Of a DNA stretch of 64,000 nt, positions 44,947-54,484 are shown piece by piece; position 1 is the stretch's first letter, and each line of letters begins with the position of its first letter. Location: NCBI RefSeq assembly GCF_022538115.1, contig NZ_JAKZAL010000004.1, positions 124,001 to 188,000 of the forward strand, in the 5' to 3' direction. Position numbers and translations under genes: made by a program. Origin of the DNA: Cognataquiflexum rubidum. GTDB taxonomy: Bacteria; Bacteroidota; Bacteroidia; Cytophagales; Cyclobacteriaceae. The notes below the pieces were generated by a model. It was not told the DNA's origin and made no database searches. It was given only the letters and a program-made list of their open reading frames with translations.

Positions 44947-46443
44947 TTATTGCACCATTTCAATATCCGGCATTGTGAAACTTTTTTGCCAAAATGGAGT
45001 ATCGGGGCCGTAAAGTCGTAGCCATATGACGGGCTTCTTGTTCATGGTCGGTATCCAGTTGGATTCCAGTCCGTCGGGAGCCTTTGGTCCCATATAGATA
45101 TCTATACTCCCGTCGTCGTTCACCTTAAGTTTGTCCCTATCGAATAACCCCAATCCGGATCGATCCTGCGGGTTCATGATGAAGGCCCATGTGGCGTTGT
45201 CGTACACGGTGATCGACCAGAACTGTTTGGCCGGGGTGTCCTTGGGAATCCGGATGCGGTAGAGTTTGCCCGCTTCCACAGCATTTCCATTTTTGTCAGC
45301 AATCGCCGACAGGTAGACCACTCCGGCATTTTCATCCTGGATCGGAGGCAGAAAAATAGCGGGGAACCATATCGCGGCACGTTTGTCGATGTCAACTGAC
45401 CTGTCGGTGACAAACGAGAACCCGCGGTTTTCGTCCGGCACCAGTACCATGGCCCAATGCCGGTCAGGCCACCAAAGACTTGCTTCCAAGCCTTTTCTGG
45501 TCACTTCCTGCATGTAGTGGTAAGCATCAACCACTCCCCGCTCCATGGCCGCTTTGATCTTTGGTGACGGATTGAAAGGCTTACCCTTCTCGATGCCGAT
45601 CGCCGCCAACATGCCGATCATCACCTTATCCCGGGGATCTACAGGTTCCACATTGATAAGGTCATGAATGTCCTCTATGGCTCGGAAGTCATAGTAAGGG
45701 AGCGTATTGATGGTGAGGGGAAGACCATCCACGAATTGTGTGGCCTTTGGGTTGGCAGCTTCCGAAAGAGGATACATCTTCATGGTTTGCGTGTAGGCAT
45801 AAGCATCGGCTTGGGTGGCACCTTTGCCTGCGACAGAGCGGAATGCCAATGCAAGCCGATAACTTGTGGAGCGGATCGGGAAGTAACCTGCCGGGATTGG
45901 ATCCTGGTAACCGGGTGGGAGGAAAAGGTACTTGCCACCGGCGCCCTTATCCGGTCCTGTGGGACCGACGGCGGCAATAGTGACCTGCCATGCATCAACA
46001 ACCTGCCCATAAAGGCTAGCCTTGTCCGTGGCTGCGGGGATTTCGACGACCATCGGACCGCTTGTCAGATTGGTGAACGCAGCAATATAAGGGGTTACTG
46101 TGTTGGCAGTGATGACTTCATGCCGCGGTTTCAGCGTCCCTGAAAAGGCAATAACCACATTGTCCTTGACGCCTGGAAGTTCATACAATCCTTCGCGAAA
46201 ACGGGTGATGGCCGAAGCGGGCATCGCCCAGACCACCGCCTCGAACGCCCTATGGTAAGCCACCTGTTCTTCTAGATCGGGAACAGACTGTTTGGCACCA
46301 TTCAACGGTTGTCCGGCCTGTTGTTGGCCAGTCGGTAGGTCGGTAGGTTGATCTGTTGTTTGGGGTGCTGATTTTTCTGTCGGGCTTTGGCAGCTTAATG
46401 CCAAGAATAGTAAACCCAAGCAAAGCAATAACTTGTTTTTCAT
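44947..46443 (-). CDS. DUF1254/DUF1214 lipoprotein (2)
   Basis: A 498-aa lipoprotein: MKNKLLLC signal with SCQSP lipobox, a Gln/Thr-rich linker to about residue 55, DUF1254 (about 60-210) and DUF1214 (about 370-480, with FWSITVYDNATWAFIMN and SNWIPTMNKKPVIWLRLYG). It belongs to a different DUF1254 subfamily from copy 1, although the signal peptides are nearly identical. The base composition is richer in G+C than in the flanks (33 of 60 at 45841-45900 against 20 of 60 at 48661-48720). It follows AlkS2 by 28 bases. A longer frame to 46470 is possible but less likely. Confidence 0.88.
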   Translation of the reverse strand: MKNKLLLCLGLLFLALSCQSPTEKSAPQTTDQPTDLPTGQQQAGQPLNGAKQSVPDLEEQVAYHRAFEAVVWAMPASAITRFREGLYELPGVKDNVVIAFSGTLKPRHEVITANTVTPYIAAFTNLTSGPMVVEIPAATDKASLYGQVVDAWQVTIAAVGPTGPDKGAGGKYLFLPPGYQDPIPAGYFPIRSTSYRLALAFRSVAGKGATQADAYAYTQTMKMYPLSEAANPKATQFVDGLPLTINTLPYYDFRAIEDIHDLINVEPVDPRDKVMIGMLAAIGIEKGKPFNPSPKIKAAMERGVVDAYHYMQEVTRKGLEASLWWPDRHWAMVLVPDENRGFSFVTDRSVDIDKRAAIWFPAIFLPPIQDENAGVVYLSAIADKNGNAVEAGKLYRIRIPKDTPAKQFWSITVYDNATWAFIMNPQDRSGLGLFDRDKLKVNDDGSIDIYMGPKAPDGLESNWIPTMNKKPVIWLRLYGPDTPFWQKSFTMPDIEMVQ

Positions 46444-46471
46444 GTTAGGCATTGTTTTAAGTATGATCAAT

Positions 46472-48301
46472 TCAAAAATCTGAATCAGTTATCGGAATCG
46501 TGTAGTTCTTAACTGGATCAAACTTGTCAAACAAATCTATCACAGCCTTCAAATCTTCCACGCTTCCTTTGGTCATTTTAACCCCGCCACTTTTTGAAGC
46601 TTCTTCCACAGTGGTAGAATTGAGGTAAAGTTCGGCCCAAGTGTTTACCTCTACGATAGCAGTAATATCTGCAGGCCTATAATGACTGGCCGGATTGGGA
46701 ACAAATTCTGCAATGCCTTTGCGCACATGCAAGCCAGCCGTGGTTCCGTTTGAGAAATTGAACACCAACATCTTCTCGGTGTTTTCTGATTTCCTCGGGT
46801 CAATCCTTACCCGGAACATGTCCACAAAAAAGGTGGGTTTGCCTGCAATATTTTCAGGCTTCGGGGGAACTACCCTAGGAAGCTGTTCTTTGCCTTCGAG
46901 TGCCCTCGCTTCACTTAAAAAGAATGTCCTGCCGATCATGCTCAGAGATGATTGGCCCATTGTCCTGTACACATCGGCCAATAGTTTTCTGGTTTCGGCA
47001 TCTTTGGGATCTATGGTAAATAGGTAATTCCCAAGTTGTGCTGCCCAGGCCAGTTCACGTTTGCCAAATGAAGTCTTTGCCGCCTGCAACACCTTCTTTC
47101 TTCCTCCCATCAATGCGACAGTGCGTTGAGCTTCTTCTACCGGGGGCAGTTTTTGGAGGGTAGAAACATCTCTATCAAACCAACCCATTTGGTGGTAAAA
47201 TGCAGCAGGGGTAAACCAGGGCACTTCACCATAAGCCTGTGCATTGTTGGGGAAATCAGCAAGGTGTTTGGGCAAGTACACAAAGTAACGCAACTCATCA
47301 GGTCCCAGGCCATGTAAGACCCCTCTTAGGGATTGGTCATAAACCAAGGTGACCATATCCATATAATGAGAGATAGCTTCAAAAACTTCTTTGGCGCCTG
47401 ATACTGTCCTTGCATGGGTGTTCACCATTTTTTCCGGTTTCAGATCCCTCATCACCTGAAGTCCATCTCTCCATTCCGTCGGATCTCTGTAAGAAGCGCC
47501 ACGGATACTGTACAGATTGGGGATACCCGGCCAATAGAAATTATTGATAACCACTTTTTGCTTGGGTAACCAAATGGTGAGGTTATAGTCGTCAGATTTG
47601 TATTCTGTAAAAAATTGAAAATCCATGCCACCAATTTTAACAATCTCTTCATTTTCAACCACTTTATTAGCAGGTAAGTAAGCGTTTTTCTTGTCGCGGA
47701 TCCTGCCACCAAGCAAACCATCCTCACCAGTATCGGGAAGGAAATTGTTGAATTGAATCGCCTTTCTTGCACTCAAAACCGGTCCCAATTCGGGTATTGC
47801 TGCTATAGCCCCTCCTGCATTCAAGGCCGTCTGAACCGTTTCGTTCAATTTTTTATGCCCGATGATGATCGCTGTCTTTGGGTCATCTACCAACGCACCT
47901 GTTCCCAAACAGTAGTGAGAGTGGGTATAAATGGCAGCAATGATGGGTTTTTTGCTGATGTTTTCCCGGATGACTTCCCTGATTTTTTTTCCTTCTTCTT
48001 CCGAGTCACCTGTATCAATAACAATTAATCCCTCATCCGTTTCAATCACCACAAAGTTGGCTATAGAATATCCGCCGATCACCCATATACCTTCGGCAGT
48101 CTTTTCAATGGTCGGTTGGGGGTATATCAATTGCAATATCTTGGCAAACCCAACATCCGCCACCGCGCCATTGGGTGCTGTAAATAGCTTCACTTCCTCC
48201 CGGCCCATATAGCGGCCTGGATAGTTGAGAGTTGATTGCGCCTGTGATACGGTAAGTTGGCAGGCGGCCACTATCCATACTAAAAGAAGGTTTTTTTTCA
48301 T
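46472..48301 (-). CDS. Alkyl-sulfatase-like MBL protein lacking metal ligands (AlkS2)
   Basis: A 609-aa secreted paralog of AlkS1 with the same domains. Residues 127-132 read HSHYCL where SdsA-type enzymes have HxHxDH, so D131 and H132 are replaced by Cys and Leu. Replacement in both paralogs argues for an old, maintained change rather than recent decay. GWFDRDVS in the dimerisation domain and PITDSDF at the end are kept. The direct repeats and TATTTTTG box upstream are shared with AlkS1. First structural gene of the operon that includes DUF1254(2). Confidence 0.85.
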   Translation of the reverse strand: MKKNLLLVWIVAACQLTVSQAQSTLNYPGRYMGREEVKLFTAPNGAVADVGFAKILQLIYPQPTIEKTAEGIWVIGGYSIANFVVIETDEGLIVIDTGDSEEEGKKIREVIRENISKKPIIAAIYTHSHYCLGTGALVDDPKTAIIIGHKKLNETVQTALNAGGAIAAIPELGPVLSARKAIQFNNFLPDTGEDGLLGGRIRDKKNAYLPANKVVENEEIVKIGGMDFQFFTEYKSDDYNLTIWLPKQKVVINNFYWPGIPNLYSIRGASYRDPTEWRDGLQVMRDLKPEKMVNTHARTVSGAKEVFEAISHYMDMVTLVYDQSLRGVLHGLGPDELRYFVYLPKHLADFPNNAQAYGEVPWFTPAAFYHQMGWFDRDVSTLQKLPPVEEAQRTVALMGGRKKVLQAAKTSFGKRELAWAAQLGNYLFTIDPKDAETRKLLADVYRTMGQSSLSMIGRTFFLSEARALEGKEQLPRVVPPKPENIAGKPTFFVDMFRVRIDPRKSENTEKMLVFNFSNGTTAGLHVRKGIAEFVPNPASHYRPADITAIVEVNTWAELYLNSTTVEEASKSGGVKMTKGSVEDLKAVIDLFDKFDPVKNYTIPITDSDF

Positions 48302-48410
48302 GGTATGTTTTTTAGCTATAATTATGATTTGTTTTATTGATTATGGATTGAAAAAATTTTAGCCGGTGAATTGAACTCATTAAACAGAATGTTTAATGAT
48401 GAGCCCAACT

Positions 48411-48418
48411 CAAAAATA
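48411..48418 (-). promoter_or_regulatory. Promoter -7 box upstream of AlkS2
   Basis: TATTTTTG on the minus strand. A TTTTG lies about 18 bases upstream, in place of the -33 element. Conserved with AlkS1. Confidence 0.5.
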
Positions 48419-48419
48419 C

Positions 48420-48454
48420 GTCAAGACATCTCAAAAGGCTAAATGTCATGGCAT
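48420..48454 (-). promoter_or_regulatory. Direct-repeat operator candidate upstream of AlkS2
   Basis: On the minus strand ATGCCATGAC and ATGTCTTGAC begin 25 bases apart, and each is followed further on by a TTTTGAG word. Spacing and position relative to the TATTTTTG box are the same as for AlkS1. Confidence 0.55.
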
Positions 48455-48529
48455 CAATTCAATTAATTAAGGCGAATACCAAGGACTTGATCTTAAAAAA
48501 TATCAGCTGAGTTTTTCCATTATTGAAAC

Positions 48530-49699
48530 CTACGACTTATGAAAAGTTTCCCTGTATTCAGATGGGGAGGTTCCGAGGAATTTTTTGAAAGCATTGGTGA
48601 ATGAATTGCGGTTGCTAAATCCGCATTCGGTGGCGATAGCTTCCACTTTGTAATTGGACCATTCCCCATCGTCAAATTTTTTAATGCAATATTGAACACG
48701 CTTTTGGTTGACATATTCCACAAATCCCAAACCCTTGAAAGTATTCAGGCATTTTGAAATCAGATAGACAGGAATATGGATATCCCTCGAAAAATCATTG
48801 ATGGTGTACCCGGTCTTCAAAAATAACCTACTCTCATCCATATGTGTTTCCATCGACTGCATGACTTCCTCTAATTTTTTTCCCTCCTCCTCAGATATAG
48901 GGGTTTTCTTAAGCACTTTGGTCAACTTAGAAATGCCTTCCCCACCATCCATAGGCTTCCCATATAGCAGGGAAGGAAAAAAGAAAAGAGATAGACTTGA
49001 CAGCAATAGCCATATTACTGAAAAGGAATCGATGATTTGGTAATTGGTCAAATCATCCAACCAAAAAAGAGAAAGGTAAAAAGGGAACCATAAGAAAAAT
49101 TGGCACCCCAGAAACACCAACATCCAATTGCGCCAAACCTTGTTTTGTAAAGTTATTGAGGATTGGCTTCGGACCCATTTTACAAAAAGGATTACTTGTG
49201 CTACCCAATAGGCACTAAACAAAACCGTGCGGAATATATGGTGAAAACCCGGACCGATAAATTTGCCCTGGTTAAATTTTGCCATGGCATCAAGGTCATT
49301 GATTTCCTGTTGGATGAGGAGTAGTTTTTGCGCCGAAGACATGGACAAAACATCCCAATAATCAACCATGTAAATCAATAATGGGAGCGCATGCAACAAG
49401 TCGTACCAACACCACTGCCGTTTCCTTATATAGAATATCGTATATAAATAGGGCATTGGGATAAAAATCAGGGCGAATATCTGACCCGTTCTATACAAAA
49501 AAGGCCAATGGACAATTAATTGGGAAACCAGGGAAAAACTGACAAAAAGACCCAAGGAAATACTCAACTGACCAAGGCCCAAAGGCTGGTTGGCGGGAAA
49601 AGTTTTGAAACCAAAAAAAAGGATAACAGCAGAGGACACAATACCTAATACTATCGCCACCAAATGAACCAGGGATATAAAATCAAAACTTATTTCCAT
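48530..49699 (-). CDS. Membrane-embedded AraC-family regulator (AraC2)
   Basis: A 389-aa paralog of AraC1: seven membrane helices (residues 8-245), a linker of basic residues, and an AraC double helix-turn-helix at the C-terminus (INDFSRDIHIPVYLISKCL; ATECGFSNRNSFTNAFKKF). It lies 228 bases upstream of AlkS2, in the same place relative to it as AraC1 to AlkS1. It should respond to a membrane or envelope signal and act on the repeats in that gap; this is inference. Confidence 0.88.
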   Translation of the reverse strand: MEISFDFISLVHLVAIVLGIVSSAVILFFGFKTFPANQPLGLGQLSISLGLFVSFSLVSQLIVHWPFLYRTGQIFALIFIPMPYLYTIFYIRKRQWCWYDLLHALPLLIYMVDYWDVLSMSSAQKLLLIQQEINDLDAMAKFNQGKFIGPGFHHIFRTVLFSAYWVAQVILFVKWVRSQSSITLQNKVWRNWMLVFLGCQFFLWFPFYLSLFWLDDLTNYQIIDSFSVIWLLLSSLSLFFFPSLLYGKPMDGGEGISKLTKVLKKTPISEEEGKKLEEVMQSMETHMDESRLFLKTGYTINDFSRDIHIPVYLISKCLNTFKGLGFVEYVNQKRVQYCIKKFDDGEWSNYKVEAIATECGFSNRNSFTNAFKKFLGTSPSEYRETFHKS

Positions 49700-49868
49700 T
49701 CGATTGAGAATTCCCTGCTTAAATTATCCAGATGAATAACTTTTCAATTAATGAATATTCAACCAAATTAAAAAGCCATGTATATGAAAAAATGAAGGTC
49801 TTAATTGGACAGTAAAGCTACAAAAATAATTCACCAGTAATTTACAAGTAGGGAAATCAAAAAAACCG

Positions 49869-50675
49869 TCAATCAATTACTGGGATTTCCTCAATCTTAA
49901 AGGTCTTCCTTTTCCTGAAATCCAATTGGTGAAAAAGTGTGATCCTAAAGGAATTGATGGCTCGGGTTTCCTTGAGAAAGGGCTGCTGCTGTAAGATAAG
50001 TTGGTAAAGTACCGCCAAACTGACGGTTTTGGAAGGCGAAATCAATACTCCTGCCAATGTCCTGTTCTGGTCAAAAAGCATATACCCTATTTCCTCCTTG
50101 TTATGGATAAAGAACTCATTGGCGACTTGCCAACGAAAAGAAGTCTGTCTATCAGGTCTTCTCGCAATCGGTCCATCTAACTGGAAGAGATAGCGGTACC
50201 GGTTTGTCAGAAACACTTCGGTTTCATCCAAAGCCGCATCAGTAAACAACTGTCTCCACCGGTGTTCGATCCGGATGCGGTGGGTGAAATTGACTTTACC
50301 AGAAGAGTGGCTGTACTGAACCTGTTCATAAAGCCTGTTTTCATGCAGCCAGATACGTTCTTGTTGGGGCACAAAAGTTCCAAACCAAGCGTACCCTGCC
50401 GTAATCCTGAATCCTGTTTTGCTATGATAATTCATCCCCATCCTTGCCGCACTCAGACTTGAGTTGAAAGGAATGATCCCGTTGGTGCGGTGATTAAGGT
50501 CAAATCCGTAACTCCACCTGTCAGCAAATCTTCCGGTGTGGTTATAAGTGAACCAATATTGGGGTTTATTGGATTGGGCCTGAACCTGAAGCCCTACAAA
50601 TAGAAAAATAAAAAAGGGGAAAAACATCCTCGTGGCTGTTTTTACATTGGAAATTTTCCTGTCAGGAACGTTCAT
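49869..50675 (-). CDS. DUF2490-type outer membrane beta-barrel protein (c)
   Basis: A secreted barrel protein of about 268 aa from the ATG at 50675, with a hydrophobic signal ending VQAQ. Strands such as YWFTYNHTGRFADRWSYGF, RIRIEHRWRQLF and FRWQVANEFFIH resemble DUF2490 proteins, here a more distant member than a and b. The frame continues upstream to a GTG at 50756; the ATG at 50627 would remove the positively charged n-region, so 50675 is a compromise. It is 138 bases downstream of the BamA-like gene on the same strand. Confidence 0.75.
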   Translation of the reverse strand: MNVPDRKISNVKTATRMFFPFFIFLFVGLQVQAQSNKPQYWFTYNHTGRFADRWSYGFDLNHRTNGIIPFNSSLSAARMGMNYHSKTGFRITAGYAWFGTFVPQQERIWLHENRLYEQVQYSHSSGKVNFTHRIRIEHRWRQLFTDAALDETEVFLTNRYRYLFQLDGPIARRPDRQTSFRWQVANEFFIHNKEEIGYMLFDQNRTLAGVLISPSKTVSLAVLYQLILQQQPFLKETRAINSFRITLFHQLDFRKRKTFKIEEIPVID

Positions 50676-50813
50676 TGTCCTTGCAGGATGATAGACCTGT
50701 GCAAACAAAGAAATCCAACAAAACTCCATGTACTTAGGCCTTGGTATGTTTTTCACCCTTTTTACTTAATCCAAACCAAATTTAAACCCACTATTTATTA
50801 ACCACTAATTGTT

Positions 50814-52049
50814 TTAAAAGTATTCATTGAGATTGAGGAACAATCCTTGTGCGCCATTTGTACCAAAACCATAATCAAGACCTAGGTTGACCCTTTTCTT
50901 CTCATTGATCATAAATCTCAAGCCACCTCCATATCCAAAGACAAAGTTACCGGCCAGATTAATATTTTCAGTTCTGCTGCTTGCGGTAGAGGTATTCACG
51001 AATAGCACGCCTCCCCACTTATCCTTATCTCTTTGCAATGGAAACCTCCATTCAGTTTCAGCATACATGAGGTCCTCGCCTCTTATCCTTCCATGTGTGA
51101 ATGGTCGTCCTGAACGGGCAAACATATCCCATCCGATGGCTGGCAATGCAAGGTAAGGTGAAGTGCCGCTTGTGACAAACCAACCGTATGTCCAAAAAGC
51201 CAATACATTACGGGCGCGGTTCTTATCCAGGTTGAGATAGGTTCTGTATTCCATCCACAATTGTGAAGCACTGACTGTACTTCCAAGAAACTCAGGAAAA
51301 AGCCTTAATGAAACAGCCGCTAATTGACCCTCATATGGGTTTACTACATTGTCCCGGCTGTCGAAGGTAGTGTTCAGTGAAAGGCCTGACTGTGAATACT
51401 TTTCGGTACTGATTCCTTTTAGGGTTTGATACCGGTAGTGGTGGGTAATTCTCTGTGGGTCGGCATCAAGGTCAAGCTGCTTGTCATCAATGTTCCAAAA
51501 GATGTCCAAATGATAACCGATCCCATAAAACAAATTGGTTTGCTTGTGCCTTTTTTGAACGGTCTGATACAACCTGAAATTATTAAATGCCATCTGTTCA
51601 TTGGCGGGAATAGGTGGATAAGGATAATCGTTGACACCACCCCCCTCACCCACTATAGGGCTTCGAATCTCTGACCCAAGGCCATATGTAGGCTGTGAGT
51701 TGAGGTTAAATCTTATATCTGTCAATAAATTGAAGCCGTCGCCTTTTGTAAAAGCGTTGGATCGAAATGAGGTGAACAGCTGATTCAGCGTAGTATAATA
51801 AATACCAATCAGAGCGGTAGAGTTTCTTGTATCTTCCGGAGTTCCCATATTCCAATTCAGACCGGGCAATACGCCAAACAAAACCCCGACAGTGGGGTTG
51901 GTTGCTATTACAGGCAAAATCGTAATATCAACTTTCTTTTCTTTTTTTTCTACTTTTTCGGTAGCCTTCTCTTCTTCTTGACCAAATGTAACTAGAGGGC
52001 TAAAAAAAAGGAAACCAAATAACAATACAACAGTAAGGGATTTTTTCAT
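50814..52049 (-). CDS. BamA/TamA-like outer membrane surface antigen protein (1)
   Basis: A 411-aa outer membrane protein. Signal peptide ends VTFGQ, then a charged Glu/Lys-rich linker. The remainder matches the surface antigen (Omp85-type) barrel with YGLGSEIRSP, GWDMFARSGRPFTHGRIRGEDLMYAETEWRFP and FGYGGGLRF. No POTRA repeats are present, so it is not a general BamA. The sequence parallels the protein at 60389-61585. The gene lies between the AlkS3 and DUF2490(c) genes. The start at 52076 would be TTG, so the internal ATG is chosen. Confidence 0.85.
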   Translation of the reverse strand: MKKSLTVVLLFGFLFFSPLVTFGQEEEKATEKVEKKEKKVDITILPVIATNPTVGVLFGVLPGLNWNMGTPEDTRNSTALIGIYYTTLNQLFTSFRSNAFTKGDGFNLLTDIRFNLNSQPTYGLGSEIRSPIVGEGGGVNDYPYPPIPANEQMAFNNFRLYQTVQKRHKQTNLFYGIGYHLDIFWNIDDKQLDLDADPQRITHHYRYQTLKGISTEKYSQSGLSLNTTFDSRDNVVNPYEGQLAAVSLRLFPEFLGSTVSASQLWMEYRTYLNLDKNRARNVLAFWTYGWFVTSGTSPYLALPAIGWDMFARSGRPFTHGRIRGEDLMYAETEWRFPLQRDKDKWGGVLFVNTSTASSRTENINLAGNFVFGYGGGLRFMINEKKRVNLGLDYGFGTNGAQGLFLNLNEYF

Positions 52050-52169
52050 TTTTGGCGGGAATATAATTTTGAACAATTAAATATAGGAGCAATAGCATTG
52101 GGAATTCAGGAATTATTGCACCTATTAAAGCAATCATTGCAAGAATTGAAGTGAAACTCTCCAATAGCT

Positions 52170-52214
52170 AATGATTTCCTAAAATGAATCACTGATTCAT
52201 TTTAGGAAATCATT
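52170..52214. repeat. 22-bp perfect inverted repeat
   Basis: Two 22-base arms at 52170-52191 and 52193-52214 are exactly complementary around one centre base. The arm begins AATGATTTCC and ends AATGAATCA. It lies between the AlkS3 and BamA-like genes and lacks a clear T tract, so it is not an ordinary terminator. Confidence 0.7.
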
Positions 52215-52256
52215 TTACTACCTAAGAAATATTCGGATCGTGCCGAAAATTAAAAA

Positions 52257-54368
52257 TCAATCTTCAATAAAGGCCGGCGCATCAAATCCACCATCTGCTG
52301 TTGGGCTTTGGTACTTCTCCTTTTTTGTACCGGGAAGGATTTCAAATCTCGGGTCAAATTCATCCAACATGCCTACCAATTGGGCAAGGATCTGTGGATT
52401 GCCTTCTACTTTTGCCTTTCCTTCTTTCAATAGGTCTTCAAAACTTTTGACGCCCATCATTGCCATGTTTAGGTCTGACCTATTCAAGGTGAGAGTGAGG
52501 TCAGCATTTTTAGCGGTAAACCCTTTAAGGTTAGACAGTGTAGAGTTGCTAAGCTCTACTAAGAATTTTTCATTGTTGTCAGGAGTAATGATGTTCATCT
52601 TGAAGTTGATTCCCTCAGCCTTTTTACTGTTGAGTTTTACACCAAGAAAATCCAGCCAGGTTTCAGTGCTCATGGCACGGATAATATCCGGAGTTACAGA
52701 TTTAGGCATTTCGCCTCCAGGGATACCGTTTCGAAGCTCATAAGCTCCAGCCAAGAAACTGTTCCTGACACTTGTACTTTCCTGTTGGTATCCTATCTGC
52801 TCATAACAATCAGCCAAAAGGTCTTTGGCTTCTTGGTTTTGCGGTTCTGCAAATACCAATTTGTTTAAAAGCTCCCCAGCATGCTTATACTTTCCTTCTT
52901 CGAAAAGTTCCTTTCCCTTTTCGATAATTGGTCCGGCACCGCCCATCATTTCTACAAATAACGGTGCAGATTCTCTTTCCGCCATCGGTATTAAAGTAAG
53001 TGGGTTGGCATCCCAATAGCCTAAATACCTGTTGATAATGGCCCGGCTGTTATGCTCCACAGAACCATGATAAGACCGAGCGGACCACTGCTTTTGTAAG
53101 CTGGCGGGCACTTCGTATACATTGTGAACTTCGTTGACTGTCACCCCTTGATTGGCCAGGTTCAAAACAGTATTGTGAATATGACCATAGGCATCACGCT
53201 GTGTACGTAGAACTTCCTGTACCCTTTCATTGCCCCATCTTGGCCAATGGTGTGAGGCAAACATGACGTCGGCTTCCTCTCCAAACATATAGAGTGACTC
53301 AGATATTTTTTTGGACCAAGTCAATGCATCCCGTACCAAAGCCCCCCTTAAGGTATATATATTGTGTATTGTGGCAGTAACGTTCTCAGCCATCCACAAT
53401 GCTTTTTTCTCAGGGATGTAAGTATTCATTTCAACAGGTGCCTCAGTGTTGGGGGTATTATGGAAGATCATCCTTAGCCCGTCAACTACGAGTTCTTCGA
53501 CAGGTTTGCTGATTGAAATAGTAGGAGCAATTAAGCCCAGCGTTCCGGAAGAAACATTCTTGGCCAAAGCTTGGTCTACGTGCCCATAAGGGCTTACAGG
53601 CAATAGCACTCCATATTGATAAAACAACCTTCTGTTCATGGCATTGCCTGCGATCACATTCTCAGATACTGCAAAGTTCATGAATCCTTCTGGAGCAATG
53701 ATTTTTACTTTACCAGCAATAACATCTTCCTCATTGACCACTCCCCTTATACCTCCGAAATGGTCAGCATGGGTATGGGAATAAATTACCGCCCTGACAG
53801 GCCTTTCGCCCAACTGCTCATTGGCAAATTTTAAGGCTGCTGCCGATGTTTCTTTTGTAGTCAAGACATCAATTAGAATCCAACCTGTTTTTCCTTCAAC
53901 CAAGGTCATATTGGACAAATCAAAACCCCGGACTTGGTAAATCCCATCTGAAACTTTATACAAACCATAACCCATATTAAGAGTTGCGATCCGCTGCAAG
54001 GATGGATGAATAGTCTGATGATCCTGCTCATTTAAAAGGAAATCATACCTGCCAATATCCCAAATAACCCTACCCTCGGCGTTTTTGATTTGTCTGAAGT
54101 CCGGCGCGGCAATAAAGCCTTTCTGAGCTTCTTCAAAATCTCTTTTATCTTCAAATGGCAAAGTCTTTTTCCAATTCTCCCAAATTGCCAAGGTGTGTTT
54201 GGATGGACCTTTCCCCTTTGGATCGAAGTGGTCGCTTACAGCCAAATCGGATCCTGAAGTTTCGGCATCTGTAGTTTCGGTACTCTGGTTATTACAACTG
54301 ATTTGGCTAAATAAAATAACCGCTAAAAACGGAATCAGTAGGGTTTTATAAACTCGATTCATGCCCAT
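52257..54368 (-). CDS. SdsA/BDS1-type alkyl sulfatase lipoprotein with intact metal site (AlkS3)
   Basis: A 703-aa lipoprotein (lipobox QISC near residue 25). The MBL domain keeps HTHADH at residues 198-203 (H198, H200, D202, H203). NTEAPVEM and WMAENV supply the two glutamate ligands, and FASHHWPRWG the later histidine. The dimerisation domain has LGYWDANPL and the C-terminal SCP2-like domain ends with DEFDPRFEILPG. Proteins of this type hydrolyse primary or secondary alkyl sulfates. It is more distant from AlkS1 and AlkS2 than they are from each other. It sits downstream of two AraC regulators. Confidence 0.9.
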   Translation of the reverse strand: MGMNRVYKTLLIPFLAVILFSQISCNNQSTETTDAETSGSDLAVSDHFDPKGKGPSKHTLAIWENWKKTLPFEDKRDFEEAQKGFIAAPDFRQIKNAEGRVIWDIGRYDFLLNEQDHQTIHPSLQRIATLNMGYGLYKVSDGIYQVRGFDLSNMTLVEGKTGWILIDVLTTKETSAAALKFANEQLGERPVRAVIYSHTHADHFGGIRGVVNEEDVIAGKVKIIAPEGFMNFAVSENVIAGNAMNRRLFYQYGVLLPVSPYGHVDQALAKNVSSGTLGLIAPTISISKPVEELVVDGLRMIFHNTPNTEAPVEMNTYIPEKKALWMAENVTATIHNIYTLRGALVRDALTWSKKISESLYMFGEEADVMFASHHWPRWGNERVQEVLRTQRDAYGHIHNTVLNLANQGVTVNEVHNVYEVPASLQKQWSARSYHGSVEHNSRAIINRYLGYWDANPLTLIPMAERESAPLFVEMMGGAGPIIEKGKELFEEGKYKHAGELLNKLVFAEPQNQEAKDLLADCYEQIGYQQESTSVRNSFLAGAYELRNGIPGGEMPKSVTPDIIRAMSTETWLDFLGVKLNSKKAEGINFKMNIITPDNNEKFLVELSNSTLSNLKGFTAKNADLTLTLNRSDLNMAMMGVKSFEDLLKEGKAKVEGNPQILAQLVGMLDEFDPRFEILPGTKKEKYQSPTADGGFDAPAFIED

Positions 54369-54484
54369 AATTTTTTTATAAGTTTAAATTAAAATTAACT
54401 TTTAAAGTTACTCAGGCACTGAGAGTAAAAGAAGGTTAAACGGACTTAGGTGCCAATCTTTGTAAAAAATTGGCGAGATATATT

